DNA of 64,000 nucleotides, from the NCBI GenBank assembly GCA_014843695.1, contig CM026391.1, forward strand, positions 21,979,518-22,043,517, written 5' to 3'. The notes beneath the pieces are model-generated. The model was not told the origin of the DNA. It worked only from the letters and a program-made list of their open reading frames with translations, and made no database searches. Positions 37,171-52,267 of the stretch are shown one piece after another; the stretch's first letter is position 1, and each line of letters opens with the position of its first letter. Position numbers and translations under genes: made by a program. This stretch comes from Archivesica marissinica (taxonomy: Eukaryota; Mollusca; Bivalvia; Venerida; Vesicomyidae).

Positions 37171-40100
37171 TGTATTGTACATACGTTACAGGGTGTATTG
37201 TATATACGTTACATTGTGCATTGTTACAGGGTGTATTGTACATACGTTACATTGTGCATTGTTACAGGGTGTATTGTACATACGTTACATTGTGCATTGT
37301 TACAGGGTGTGTTGTACATGCATTAGTGTTACATTGTTACAGGGTGTATTGTACATACGTTGCAGGGTGTATTGTACACATGTTACATTGTGCATTGTTA
37401 GAGGGTGTGTTGTACATGCATTACAGTGTTACATTGTGTATTGTACATGCGTTACATTGTGCATTGTTACAGGGTGTATTGCACATGCGTTACATTGTGC
37501 ATTGTTACAGGGTGTATTGTACATGCGTTACAGTGTGCATTGTTACAGGGTGTATTGTACATACGTTACAGGGTGTATTGTACATGCGTTACATTGTGCA
37601 TTGTTACAGGGTGTATTGTACATACGTTACAGGGTGTATTGTACATGCGTTACATTGTGCATTGTTACAGGGTGTATTGTACATACGTTACAGGGTGTAT
37701 TGTAAATACGTTACATTGTGCATTGTTACAGGGTGTGTTGTACATGCGTTACATTTTTACAGGGTGTGTTGTACATGCATTACAGTGTTACATTGTGCAT
37801 TGGTACAGGGTGTATTGTACATGCGTTACATTGTGCATTGGTACAGGGTGTATTGTACATACGTTACATTGTGCATTGTTACAGGGTGTATTGTACATAC
37901 GTTACATTGTGCATTGTTACAGGGTGTGTTGTACATGCATTACAGTGTTGCATTGTTACAGTGTGTATTGTACACGCGTTACACTTTGCATTGTTACAGG
38001 GTGTATTGTACATACGTTACATTGTTACAGGGTATATTGTACATACGTTACATTGTGCATTGTTACAGGGTGTATTGTACATACGTTACATTGTGCATTG
38101 TTACAGTGTGTATTGTGCATACGTTACATTGTGCATTGTTACAGGGTGTGTTGTACATGCGTTACATGGTGTGTTGTACAGGCGTTACAGTGTGTATTGT
38201 ACATACGTTACATTGTGCATTGTTACAGGGTGTGTTGTACATACGTTACATTGTGCATTGTTACAGGGTGTATTGTACATACGTTACATTGTGCATTGTT
38301 TGTTACAGGGTGTGTTGTACATGCATTACAGTGTTACATAGTGTGTTGTACATACGTTAAATTGTTACAGGGTGTATTGTACATACGTTACATTGTGCAT
38401 TGTTACAGGGTGTATTGTACAAGCGTTACATTGTGCATTGTTACAGGGTGTATTGTACATACGTTACAGTGTGCATTGTTACAGGGTGTATTGTGCATAC
38501 GTTACATTGTTACAAGGTGTGCTGTACATGCGTTACTTGGTGTGTTGTACATGCGTTACAGTGTGTATTGTACATACGTTACAGGGTGTATTGTACATGC
38601 GTTACATTGTTACAGGGTGTGTTGTACATGCGTTACATTGTGCATTGTTACAGGGTGTGTTGTACATGCGTTACATTGTGTGTTGTACAGGCGTTACAGT
38701 GTGTATTGTACATACGTTACATTGAGCATTGTTACAGGGTGTGTTGTACATGCATTACAGTGTTATCTTGTGCATTGTTATATTGTGTATTGTACATGCG
38801 TTACATTGTGCATTGTTACAGGGTGTATTGTACATACGTTACATTGTGCATTGTTACAGGGTGTATTGTACATACGTTATATTGTGCATTGTTACAGGGT
38901 GTATTGTACATACGTTACATTGTGCATTGTTACAGGGTGTGTTGTATATGCATTACAGTGTTACATTGTTACAGGGTGTATTGTACATGCGTTACATTGT
39001 GCATTGTTACAGGGTGTATTGTACATACGTTACATTGTGCATTGTTACAGGGTGTATTGTACATACGTTACATTGTGCATTGTTACAGTGTGTATGGTAC
39101 ATACGTTACATTGTGCATTGTTACATGGTGTGTTGTACATGCGTTACATTGTTACATGGTGTGTTGTATATGCGTTACAGAGTGTATTGTACATAGGTTA
39201 CATTGTGCATTGTTACAGGGTGTGTTGTACATGCATTACAGTGTTAGATTGTTACATGGTGTGTTGTACATACGTTACATTGTTACAGGGTGTATTGTAT
39301 ATACGTTACATTGTGCATTGTTACAGGGTGTATTGTACATGCGTTACATTGTGCAGTGTTACAGGGTGTATTGTACATACGTTACATTGTGCATTGTTAC
39401 AGTGTGTATTGTACATACGTTACATTGTTACAGGGTGTGTTGTACATGCGTTACATTGTGTGTTGTACATGCGTTACAGTGTGTATTGTACATACGTTAC
39501 ATTGTGCATTGTTACAGGGTGTGTTGTACATGCATTACAGTGTTACATTGTTACATGGTGTGTTATACATACGTTACATTGTTACATGGTGTGTTGTACA
39601 TACGTTGCATTGTGCATTGTTACAGGGTGTATAGTACATACGTTACATTGTGCATTGTTACAGGGTGTGTTGTACATGCATTACAGTGTTACATAGTGTG
39701 TTGTACATACGTTAAATTGTTACAGGGTGTATTGTACATACGTTACATTGTGCATTGTTACAGGGTGTATTGTACAAGCGTTACATTGTGCATTGTTACA
39801 GGGTGTATTGTACATACGTTACATTGTGCATTGTTACAGGGTGTATTGTGCATACGTTACATTGTTACAGGGTGTGTTGTACATGCGTTACAGTGTGTAA
39901 TGTACATACGTTACATTGTGCATTGTTACAGGGTGTGTTGTACATGCATTACAGTGTTACATTGTGCATTGGTACAGGGTGTATTGTACATGCGTTACAT
40001 TGTGCATTGTTACAGGGTGTATTGTACATACGTTACATTGTGCATTGTTACAGGGTGTGTTGTACATGCATTACAGTGTTACATTGTGTATTGTTACAGT

Positions 40101-42320
40101 GTGTATTGTACATGCGTTACATTGGGCATTGTTACAGGGTGTATTGTACATACATTACAGTGTTACATTGTGCATTGTCACAGTGTGTATTGTACATGCG
40201 TTACATTGTGCATTGTCACAGGGTGTATTGTACATACGTTACATTGTGCATTGTTACAGGGTGTATTGTACATACGTTACATTGTGCATTGTTACATGGT
40301 GTATTGTACATACGTTACAGGGTGTATTGTACATGCGTTACATTGTGCACTGTTACAGGGTGTGTTGTACATGCGTTACATTGTGCATTGTTACATGGTG
40401 TATTGTACATGCGTTACATTGTTACAGGGTGTGTTGTACATGCGTTACATTGTGCATTGTTACAGGGTGTGTTGTACATTCGTTACATTGTGTGTTGTAC
40501 AGGCGTTACAGTGTGTATTGTACATACGTTACATTGAGCATTGTTACAGGGTGTGTTGTACATGCATTACAGTGTTACATTGTGCATTGTTACGGTGTGT
40601 ATTGTACATGCGTTACATTGGGCATTGTTACAGGGTGTATTGTACATACGTTACATTGTGCATTGTTAGAGGGTGTATTGTACATACGTTACATTGTGCA
40701 TTGTTACATGGTGTATTGTACATACGTTACAGGGTGTATTGTACATGCGTTACATTGTGCATTGTTACAGGGTGTGTTGTACATGCGTTACATTGTGCAT
40801 TGTTACATGGTGTATTGTACATGCGTTACATTGTTACAGGGTGTGTTGTACATGCGTTACGTTGTGCATTGTTACAGGGTGTGTTGTACATGCGTTACAT
40901 TGTGTGTTGTACAGGCGTTACAGTGTGTATTGCACATACGTTACATTGAGCATTGTTACAGGGTGTGTTGTACATGCATTACAGTGTTACATTGTGCAGT
41001 GTTATATTGTGTATTGTACATGCGTTACATTGTGCATTGTTACAGGGTGTATTGTACATACGTTACATTGTGCATTGTTACAGGGTGTGTTGTACATGCA
41101 TTACAGTGTTACATTATTACAGGGTGTATTGTACATGCGTTACACTGTGCATTGTTACAGGGTGTATTGTACATACGTTACATTTTGCATTGTTACAGGG
41201 TGTATTGTACATACGTTACATTGTGCATTGTTACAGTGTGTATTGTACATACGTTACATTGTGCATTGTTACAGGGTGTGTTGGACATGCGTTACATTGT
41301 TACAGTGTGTATTGTACATACGTTACATTGTGCATTGTTACAGGGTGTGTTGTACATGCATTACAGTGTTACATTGTTACATGGTGTGTTGTACATACGT
41401 TACATTGTTACAGGGTATATTGTACATACGTTACATTGTGCATTGTTACAGGGTGTATTGTGCATACGTTACATTGTGCATTGTTACAATGTGTATTGTA
41501 CATGCGTTACATTGTGCATTGTTACAGGGTGTGTTGTACATGCGTTACATGGTGTGTTGTACAGGCGTTACAGTGTGTATTGTACATACGTTACATTGTG
41601 CATTGTTACAGGGTGTGTTGTACATGCACGTTACATTGTGCATTGTTACATGGTGTGTTGTACATACGTTACATTGTTACAGGGTGTATTGTACATACGT
41701 TACATTGTGCATTGTTACAGGGTGTATTGTACATACGTTACATTGTGCATTGTTACAGTGTGTATTGTACATACGTTACATTGTGCATTGTTACAGGGTG
41801 TGTTGTACATGCGTTACATTGTGTGTTGTACAGGCGTTACAGTGTGTATTGTACATACGTTACATTGTGCATTGTTACAGGGTGTGTTGTACATGCTTAC
41901 AGTGTTACATTGTGCATTGTTACATGGTGTATTGTACATACGTTACAGGGTGTATTGTACATACGTTACATTGTGCATTGTTACAGGGTGTATTGTACAT
42001 ACGTTACATTGTGCATTGTTACAGGGTGTATTGTACATACGTTACATTGTGCATTGTTACAGGGTGTGTTGTACATGCATTAGTGTTACATTGTTACAGG
42101 GTGTATTGTACATACGTTACAGGGTGTATTGTACATATGTTACATTGTGCATTGTTACAGGGTGTGTTGTACATGCATTACAGTGTTACATTGTGTATTG
42201 TACATGCGTTACATTGTGCATTGTTACAGGGTGTATTGTACATGCGTTACATTGTGCATTGTTACAGGGTGTATTGTACATGCGTTACATTGTGCATTGT
42301 TACAGGGTGTATTGTACATA

Positions 42321-42340
42321 CTTACGTTATGACATCTCAT
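42321..42340. other. Short aberrant insertion in satellite 3
   Basis: CTTACGTTATGACATCTCAT breaks the normal TACATACGTTACATT sequence. The GACATCTC word occurs nowhere else that I see in the array. Confidence 0.55.
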
Positions 42341-44130
42341 TGTGCATTGTTACATGGTGTATTGTACATACGTACAGGGTGTATTGTACATGCGTTACAT
42401 TGTGCATTGTTACAGGGTGTGTTGTACATGCGTTACATTGTGCATTGTTACATGGTGTATTGTACATGCGTTACATTGTTACAGGGTGTGTTGTACATGC
42501 GTTACATTGTGCATTGTTACAGGGTGTGTTGTACATGCGTTACATTGTGTGTTGTACAGGCGTTACAGTGTGTATTGTACATACGTTACATTGAGCATTG
42601 TTACAGGGTGTGTTGTACATGCATTACAGTGTTACATTGTGCATTGTTATATTGTGTATTGTACATGCGTTACATTGTGCATTGTTACAGGGTGTATTGT
42701 ACATACGTTACATTGTGCATTGTTACAGGGTGTGTTGTACATGCATTACAGTGTTACATTATTACAGGGTGTATTGTACATGCGTTACACTGTGCATTGT
42801 TACAGGGTGTATTGTACATACGTTACATTTTGCATTGTTACAGGGTGTATTGTACATACGTTACATTGTGCATTGTTACAGTGTGTATTGTACATACGTT
42901 ACATTGTGCATTGTTACAGGGTGTGTTGGACATGCGTTACATTGTTACATGGTGTATTGTACATACGTTACATTGTGCATTGTTACAGGGTGTGTTGTAC
43001 ATGCATTACAGTGTTAGATTGTTACATGGTGTGTTGTACATACGTTACATTGTTACAGGGTGTATTGTATATACGTTACATTGTGCATTGTTACAGGGTG
43101 TGTTGTACATGCATTACAGTGTTACATTGTTACATGGTGTGTTGTACATACGTTATATTGTTACAGGGTATATTGTACATTCGTTACATTGTGTATTGTG
43201 CATACGTTACATTGTGCATTGTTACAGGGTGTGTTGTACATGCGTTACATGGTTTGTTGTACAGGCGTTACAGTGTGTATTGTACATACGTTACATTGTG
43301 CATTGTTACAGGGTGTGTTGTCCATACGTTATATTGTGCATTGTTACAGGGTGTATTGTACATACGTTACATTGTGCATTGTTACAGGGTGTGTTGTACA
43401 TGCATTACAGTGTTACATAGTGTGTTGTACATACGTTAAATTGTTACAGGGTGTATTGTACATACGTTACATTGTGCATTGTTACAGGGTGTATTGTACA
43501 TACGTTACATTGTGCATTGATACAGGGTGTGTTGTACATGCATTACAGTGTTACATTGTGCATTGGTACAGGGTGTGTTGTACATGCATTACAGTGTTAC
43601 ATTGTGCATTGTTACAGTGTGTATTGAACATGCGTTACATTGGGCATTGTTACAGGGTGTGTTGTACATGCGTTACATTGTGTGTTGTACACGCGTTACA
43701 GTGTGTATTGTACATACGTTACATTGTGCATTGTTACAGGGTGTGTTGTACATGCATTACAGTGTTACATTGTTACATGGTGTATTGTACATACGTTACA
43801 TTGTTACAGGGTATATTGTACATACGTTACATTGTGCATTGTTACAGGGTGTATTGTACATACGTTACATTGTGCATTGTTACAGTGTGTATTGTGCATA
43901 CGTTACATTGTGCATTGTTACAGGGTGTGTTGTACATGCGATACATGGTGTGTTGTACAGGCGTTACATTGTGTATTGTACATACGTTACATTGTGCATT
44001 GTTACAGGGTGTGCTGTACATACGTTACATTGTGCATTGTTACAGGGTGTATTGTGCATACGTTACATTGTGCATTGTTACAGGGTGTGTTGTACATGCA
44101 TTACTGTGTTACATAGTGTGTTGTACATAC

Positions 44131-46282
44131 GTTAAATTGTTACAGGGTGTATTGTACATACGTTACATTGTGCATTGTTACAGGGTGTATTGTACAAGCG
44201 TTACATTGTGCATTGTTACAGGGTGTATTGTACATACGTTACATTGTGCATTGTTACAGGGTGTATTGTGCATACGTTACATTGTTACAGGGTATGTTGT
44301 ACATGCGTTACTTGGTGTGTTGTACATGCGTTACAGTGTGTATTGTACATACGTTACATTTTGCATTGTTACAGGGTGTGTTGTACATGCATTACAGTGT
44401 TACATTGTGCATTGGTACAGGGTGTATTGTACATGCGTTACATTGTGCATTGTTACAGGGTGTATTGTACATACGTTACATTGTGCATTGTTACAGGGTG
44501 TGTTGTACATGCATTACAGTGTTACATTGTGCATTGGTACAGGGTGTGTTGTACATGCATTACAGTGTTACATTGTGCATTGTTACAGTGTGTATTGTAC
44601 ATGCGTTACATTGGGCATTGTTACAGGGTGTATTGTACATACATTACAGTGTTACATTGTGCATTGTTACAGTGTGTATTGTACATGCGTTACATTGTGC
44701 ATTGTTACAGGGTGTATTGTACATACGTTACATTGTGCATTGTTACAGGGTGTATTGTACATACGTTACATTGTGCATTGTTACATGGTGTATTGTACAT
44801 ACGTTACAGGGTGTATTGTACATGCGTTACATTGTGCATTGTTACAGGGTGTGTTGTACATGCGTTACATTGTTACATGGTGTATTGTACATGCGTTACA
44901 TTGTTACAGGGTGTGTTGTACATGCGTTACATTGTGCATTGTTACAGGGTGTGTTGTACATGCGTTACATTGTGTGTTGTACAGGCGTTACAGTGTGTAT
45001 TGTACATACGTTACATTGAGCATTGTTACAGGGTGTGTTGTACATGTATTACAGTGTTACATTGTGCATTGTTATATTGTGTATTGTACATGTGTTACAT
45101 TGTGCATTGTTACAGGGTGTATTGTACATGCATTACAGTGTTACATTGTTACATGGTGTGTTGTACATACGTTACATTGTTACAGGGTATATTGTACATA
45201 CGTTACATTGTGCATTGTTACATTGTGTATTGTGCATACGTTACATTGTGCATTGTTACAGGGTGTGTTGTACATGCGTTACATGGTGTGTTGTACAGGC
45301 GTTACAGTGTGTATTGTACATACGTTACATTGTGCATTGTTGCAGGGTGTGTTGTACATACGTTACATTGTGCATTGTTACAGGGTGTATTGTATATACG
45401 TTACATTGTGCATTGTTACAGGGTGTGTTGTACATGCATTACAGTGAGTGTTACATAGTGTATTGTACATACGTTAAATTGTTACAGGGTGTATTGTACA
45501 TACGTTACATGTGCATTGTTACAGGGTGTATTGTACAAGAGATACATTGTGCATTGTTACAGGGTGTATTGTACATACGTTACATTGTGCATTGTTACAG
45601 GGTGTATTGTGCATACGTTACATTGTGCATTGTTACAATGTGTATTGTACATGTGTTACATTGTGCATTGTTACAGGGTGTGTTGTACATGCGTTACATG
45701 GTGTGTTGTACAGGCGTTACAGTGTGTATTGTACATACGTTACATTGTGCATTGTTACAGGGTGTGTTGTACATGCATTACAGTGATACATTATTACATG
45801 GTGTGTTGTACATACGTTACATTGTTACAGGGTGTATTGTATATACGTTACATTGTGCATTGTTACAGGGTGTATTGTACATACGTTACGTTGTGCATTG
45901 TTACAGTGTGTATTGTACATATGTTACATTGTGCATTGTTACAGTGTGTATTGTACATACGTTACATTGTTACAGGGTGTGTTGTACATGCGTTACATTG
46001 TGTGTTGTACATGCGTTACAGTGTGTATTGTACATACGTTACATTGTGAATTGTTACAGGGTGTGTTGTACATGCATTACAGTGTTACATTGTTACATTG
46101 TGTGTTGTACATGCGTTACATTGTGTATTGTACATACGTTACATTGTGCATTGTTACAGGGTGTGCTGTACATACGTTACATTGTGCATTGTTACAGGGT
46201 GTATTGTGCATACGTTACATTGTGCATTGTTACAGGGTGTGTTGTACATGCATTACAGTGTTACATAGTGTGTTGTACATAC
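44131..46282. repeat. Satellite 3 higher-order copy, 2,152 bp
   Basis: Bounded by GTTAAATTGTTACAGG landmarks. The order is TACAAGCG (about 44,190), GGGTATGTTG, TTGAGCATTG (45,016) and TACAAGAG (45,536). The first ~820 bp recur at a constant offset of 14,167 bp from 58,298. Confidence 0.8.
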
Positions 46283-48178
46283 GTTAAATTGTTACAGGGT
46301 GTATTGTACATACGTTACATTGTGCATTGTTACAGGGTGTATTGTACAAGCGTTACATTGTGCATTGTTACAGGGTGTATTGTACATACGTTACATTGTG
46401 CATTGTTACAGGGTGTATTGTGCATACGTTACATTGTTACAGGGTATGATGTACATGCGTTACTTGGTGTGTTGTACATGCGTTACAGTGTGTATTGAAC
46501 ATACGTTACATTTTGCATTGTTACAGGGTGTGTTGTACATGCATTACAGTGTTACATTGTGCATTGGTACAGGGTGTGTTGTACATGCATTACAGTGTTA
46601 CATTGTGCATTGTTACAGTGTGTATTGTACATGCGTTACATTGGGCATTGTTACAGGGTGTATTGTACATACATTACAGTGTTACATTGTGCATTGTTAC
46701 AGTGTGTATTGTACATGCGTTACATTGTGCATTGTTACAGGGTGTATTGTACATACGTTACATTGTGCATTGTTACAGGGTGTATTGTACATACGTTACA
46801 TTGTGCATTGTTACATGGTGTATTGTACATACGTTACAGGGTGTATTGTACATGCGTTACATTGTGCATTGTTACAGGGTGTGTTGTACATGCGTTACAT
46901 TGTTACATGGTGTATTGTACATGCGTTACATTGTTACAGGGTGTGTTGTACATGCGTTACATTGTGCATTGTTACAGGGTGTGTTGTACATGCGTTACAT
47001 TGTGTGTTGTACAGGCGTTACAGTGTGTATTGTACATACGTTACATTGAGCATTGTTACAGGGTGTGTTGTACATGTATTACAGTGTTACATTGTGCATT
47101 GTTATATTAGGTATTGTACATGCGTTACATTGTGCATTGTTACAGGGTGTATTGTACATGCATTACAGTGTTACATTGTTACATGGTGTGTTGTACATAC
47201 GTTACATTGTTACAGGGTGTATTGTACATACGTTACATGTGCATTGTTACAGGGTGTATTGTACAAGAGATACATTGTGCATTGTTACAGGGTGTATTGT
47301 ACATACGTTACATTGTGCATTGTTACAGGGTGTATTGTGCATACGTTACATTGTGCATTGTTACAATGTGTATTGTACATGTGTTACATTGTGCATTGTT
47401 ACAGGGTGTGTTGTACATGCGTTACATGGTGTGTTGTACAGGCGTTACAGTGTGTATTGTACATACGTTACATTGTGCATTGTTACAGGGTGTGTTGTAC
47501 ATGCATTACAGTGTTACATTATTACATGGTGTGTTGTACATACGGTACATTGTTACAGGGTGTATTGTATATACGTTACATTGTGCATTGTCACAGGGTG
47601 TATTGTACATACGTTACGTTGTGCATTGTTACACTGTGTATTGTACATATGTTGCATTGTGCATTGTTACAGTGTGTATTGTACATACGTTACATTGTTA
47701 CAGGGTGTGTTGTACATGCGTTACATTGTGTGTTGTACATGCGTTACAGTGTGTATTGTACATACGTTACATTGTGAATTGTTACAGGGTGTGTTGTACA
47801 TGCATTACAGTGTTACATTGTTACATGGTGTGTTGTACATACGTTACATTGTTACAGGGTATATTGTACATACGTTACATTGTGCATTGTTACAGGGTGT
47901 ATTGTACATACGTTACATTGTGCATTGTTACAGTGTGTATTGTGCATACGTTACATTGTGCATTGTTACAGGGTGTGTTGTACATGCGTTACATGGTGTG
48001 TTGTACAGGCGTTACATTGTGTATTGTACATACGTTACATTGTGCATTGTTACAGGGTGTGCTGTACATACGTTACATTGTGCATTGTTACAGGGTGTAT
48101 TGTGCATACGTTACATTGTGCATTGTTACAGGGTGTGTTGTACATGCATTACAGTGTTACATAGTGTGTTGTACATAC
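46283..48178. repeat. Satellite 3 higher-order copy, 1,896 bp
   Basis: Same landmark order as the copy at 44,131, with TTGAGCATTG at 47,046 and TACAAGAG at 47,272. It is shorter because a group of units near the start and another after the TTGAGCATTG marker are absent. Confidence 0.8.
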
Positions 48179-50372
48179 GTTAAATTGTTACAGGGTGTAT
48201 TGTACATACGTTACATTGTGCATTGTTACAGGGTGTATTGTACAAGCGTTACATTGTGCATTGTTACAGGGTGTATTGTACATACGTTACATTGTGCATT
48301 GTTACAGGGTGTATTGTGCATACGTTACATTGTTACAGGGTATGTTGTACATGCGTTACTTGGTGTGTTGTACATGCGTTACAGTGTGTATTGTACATAC
48401 GTTACATTTTGCATTGTTACAGGGTGTGTTGTACATGCATTACAGTGTTACATTGTGCATTGGTACAGGGTGTGTTGTACATGCATTACAGTGTTACATT
48501 GTGCATTGTTACAGTGTGTATTGTACATGCGTTACATTGGGCATTGTTACAGGGTGTATTGTACATACATTACAGTGTTACATTGTGCATTGTTACAGTG
48601 TGTATTGTACATGCGTTACATTGTGCATTGTTACAGGGTGTATTGTACATACGTTACATTGTGCATTGTTACAGGGTGTATTGTACATACGTTACATTGT
48701 GCATTGTTACATGGTGTATTGTACATACGTTACAGGGTGTATTGTACATGCGTTACATTGTGCATTGTTACAGGGTGTGTTGTACATGCGTTACATTGTT
48801 ACATGGTGTATTGTACATGCGTTACATTGTTACAGGGTGTGTTGTACATGCGTTACATTGTGCATTGTTACAGGGTGTGTTGTACATGCGTTACATTGTG
48901 TGTTGTACAGGCGTTACAGTGTGTATTGTACATACGTTACATTGAGCATTGTTACAGGGTGTGTTGTACATGTATTACAGTGTTACATTGTGCATTGTTA
49001 TATTGTGTATTGTACATGCGTTACATTGTGCATTGTTACAGGGTGTATTGTACATGCATTACAGTGTTACATTGTTACATGGTGTGTTGTACATACGTTA
49101 CATTGTTACAGGGTATATTGTACATACGTTACATTGTGCATTGTTACATTGTGTATTGTGCATACGTTACATTGTGCATTGTTACAGGGTGTGTTGTACA
49201 TGCGTTACATGGTGTGTTGTACAGGCGTTACAGTGTGTATTGTACATACGTTACATTGTGCATTGTTACAGGGTGTGTTGTACATACGTTACATTGTGCA
49301 TTGTTACAGGGTGTATTGTACATACGTTACATTGTGCATTGTTACAGGGTGTGTTGTACATGCATTACAGTGTTACATAGTGTATTGTACATACGTTAAA
49401 TTGTTACAGGGTGTATTGTACATACGTTACATGTGCATTGTTACAGGGTGTATTGTACAAGAGTTACATTGTGCATTGTTACAGGGTGTATTGTACATAC
49501 GTTACATTGTGCATTGTTACAGGGTGTATTGTGCATACGTTACATTGTGCATTGTTACAATGTGTATTGTACATGTGTTACATTGTGCATTGTTACAGGG
49601 TGTGTTGTACATGCGTTACATGGTGTGTTGTACAGGCGTTACAGTGTGTATTGTACATACGTTACATTGTGCATTGTTACAGGGTGTGTTGTACATGCAT
49701 TACAGTGTTACATTATTACATGGTGTGTTGTACATACGTTACATTGTTACAGGGTGTATTGTATATACGTTACATTGTGCATTGTTACAGGGTGTATTGT
49801 ACATACGTTACGTTGTGCATTGTTACAGTGTGTATTGTACATACGTTACATTGTGCATTGTTACAGTGTGTATTGTACATACGTTACATTGTTACAGGGT
49901 GTGTTGTACATGCGTTACATTGTGTGTTGTACATGCGTTACAGTGTGTATTGTACATACGTTACATTGTGCATTGTTACAGGGTGTGTTGTACATGCATT
50001 ACAGTGTTACATTGTTACATGGTGTGTTGTACATACGTTACATTGTTACAGGGTATATTGTACATACGTTACATTGTGCATTGTTACAGGGTGTATTGTA
50101 CATACGTTACATTGTGCATTGTTACAGTGTGTATTGTGCATACGTTACATTGTGCATTGTTACAGGGTGTGTTGTACATGCGTTACATGGTGTGTTGTAC
50201 AGGCGTTACATTGTGTATTGTACATACGTTACATTGTGCATTGTTACAGGGTGTGCTGTACATACGTTACATTGTGCATTGTTACAGGGTGTATTGTGCA
50301 TACGTTACATTGTGCATTGTTACAGGGTGTGTTGTACATGCATTACAGTGTTACATAGTGTGTTGTACATAC
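48179..50372. repeat. Satellite 3 higher-order copy, 2,194 bp
   Basis: Same landmark order, with TTGAGCATTG at 48,942 and TACAAGAG at 49,457. The first ~300 bp translate almost identically to the start of the preceding copy. Confidence 0.8.
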
Positions 50373-52267
50373 GTTAATTGTTACAGGGTGTATTGTACAT
50401 ACGTTACATTGTGCATTGTTACAGGGTGTATTGTACATACGTTACATTGTGCATTGTTACAGGGTGTATTGTGCATACGTTACATTGTTACAGGGTATGT
50501 TGTACATGCGTTACTTGGTGTGTTGTACATGCGTTACAGTGTGTATTGTACATACGTTACATTTTGCATTGTTACAGTGTGTGTTGTACATGCATTACAG
50601 TGTTACATTGTGCATTGGTACAGGGTGTATTGTACATACGTTACATTGTGCATTGTTACAGGGTGTGTTGTACATGCATTACAGTGTTACATTGTGCATT
50701 GGTACAGGGTGTGTTGTACATGCATTACAGTGTTACATTGTGCATTGTTACAGTGTGTATTGTACATGCATTACATTGGGCATTGTTACAGGGTGTATTG
50801 TACATACATTACAGTGTTACATTGTGCATTGTTACAGTGTGTATTGTACATACGTTACATTGTGCATTGTTACAGGGTGTATTGTACATACGTTACATTG
50901 TGCATTGTTACATGGTGTATTGTTCATACGTTACAGGGTGTATTGTACATGCGTTACATTGTGCATTGTTACAGGGTGTGTTGTACATGCATTACATTGT
51001 TACATGGTGTATTGTACATGCGTTACATTGTTACAGGGTGTGTTGTACATGCGTTACATTGTGCATTGTTACAGGGTGTGTTGTACATGCGTTACATTGT
51101 GTGTTGTACAGGCGTTACAGTGTGTATTGTACATACGTTACATTGAGCATTGTTACAGGGTGTGTTGTACATGTATTACAGTGTTACATTGTGCATTGTT
51201 ATATTGTGTATTGTACATGCGTTACATTGTGCATTGTTACAGGGTGTATTGTACATGCATTACAGTGTTACATTGTTACATGGTGTGTTGTACATACGTT
51301 ACATTGTTACAGGGTATATTGTACATAAGTTACATTGTGCATTGTTACATTGTGTATTGTGCATACGTTACATTGTGCATTGTTACAGGGTGTGTTGTAC
51401 ATGCGTTACATGGTGTGTTGTACAGGCGTTACAGTGTGTATTGTACATACGTTACATTGTGCATTGTTACAGGGTGTGTTGTATATACGTTACATTGTGC
51501 ATTGTTACAGGGTGTATTGTACATACGTTACATTGTGCATTGTTACAGGGTGTGTTGTACATGCATTACAGTGTTACATAGTGTATTGTACATACGTTAA
51601 TTTGTTACAGGGTGTATTGTACATACGTTACATGTGCATTGTTACAGGGTGTATTGTACAAGAGTTACATTGTGCATTGTTACAGGGTGTATTGTACATA
51701 CGTTACATTGTGCATTGTTACAGGGTGTATTGTGCATACGTTACATTGTGCATTGTTACAATGTGTATTGTACATGTGTTACATTGTGCATTGTTACAGG
51801 GTGTGTTGTACATGCGTTACATGGTGTGTTGTACAGGCGTTACAGTGTGTATTGTACATACTTTACATTGTGCATTGTTACAGGGTGTGTTGTACATGCA
51901 TTACAGTGTTACATTATTACATGGTGTGTTGTACATACGTTACATTGTTACAGGGTGTATTGTATATACGTTACATTGTGCATTGTTACAGGGTGTATTG
52001 TACATACGTTACGTTGTGCATTGTTACAGTGTGTATTGTACATACGTTACATTGTGCATTGTTACAGTGTGTATTGTACATACGTTACATTGTTACAGGG
52101 TGTGTTGTACATGCGTTACATTGTGTGTTGTACATGCGTTACAGTGTGTATTGTACATACGTTACATTGTGCATTGTTACAGGGTGTATTGTGCATACGT
52201 TACATTGTGCATTGTTACAGGGTGTATTGTACATGCATTACAGTGATACATAGTATGTTGTACATAC
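50373..52267. repeat. Satellite 3 higher-order copy, 1,895 bp
   Basis: It starts with a one-base-shorter landmark (GTTAATTGTTACAGG) and has TACATACG where other copies have TACAAGCG. The later markers TTGAGCATTG (51,143) and TACAAGAG (51,660) are in the usual order. Confidence 0.75.
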
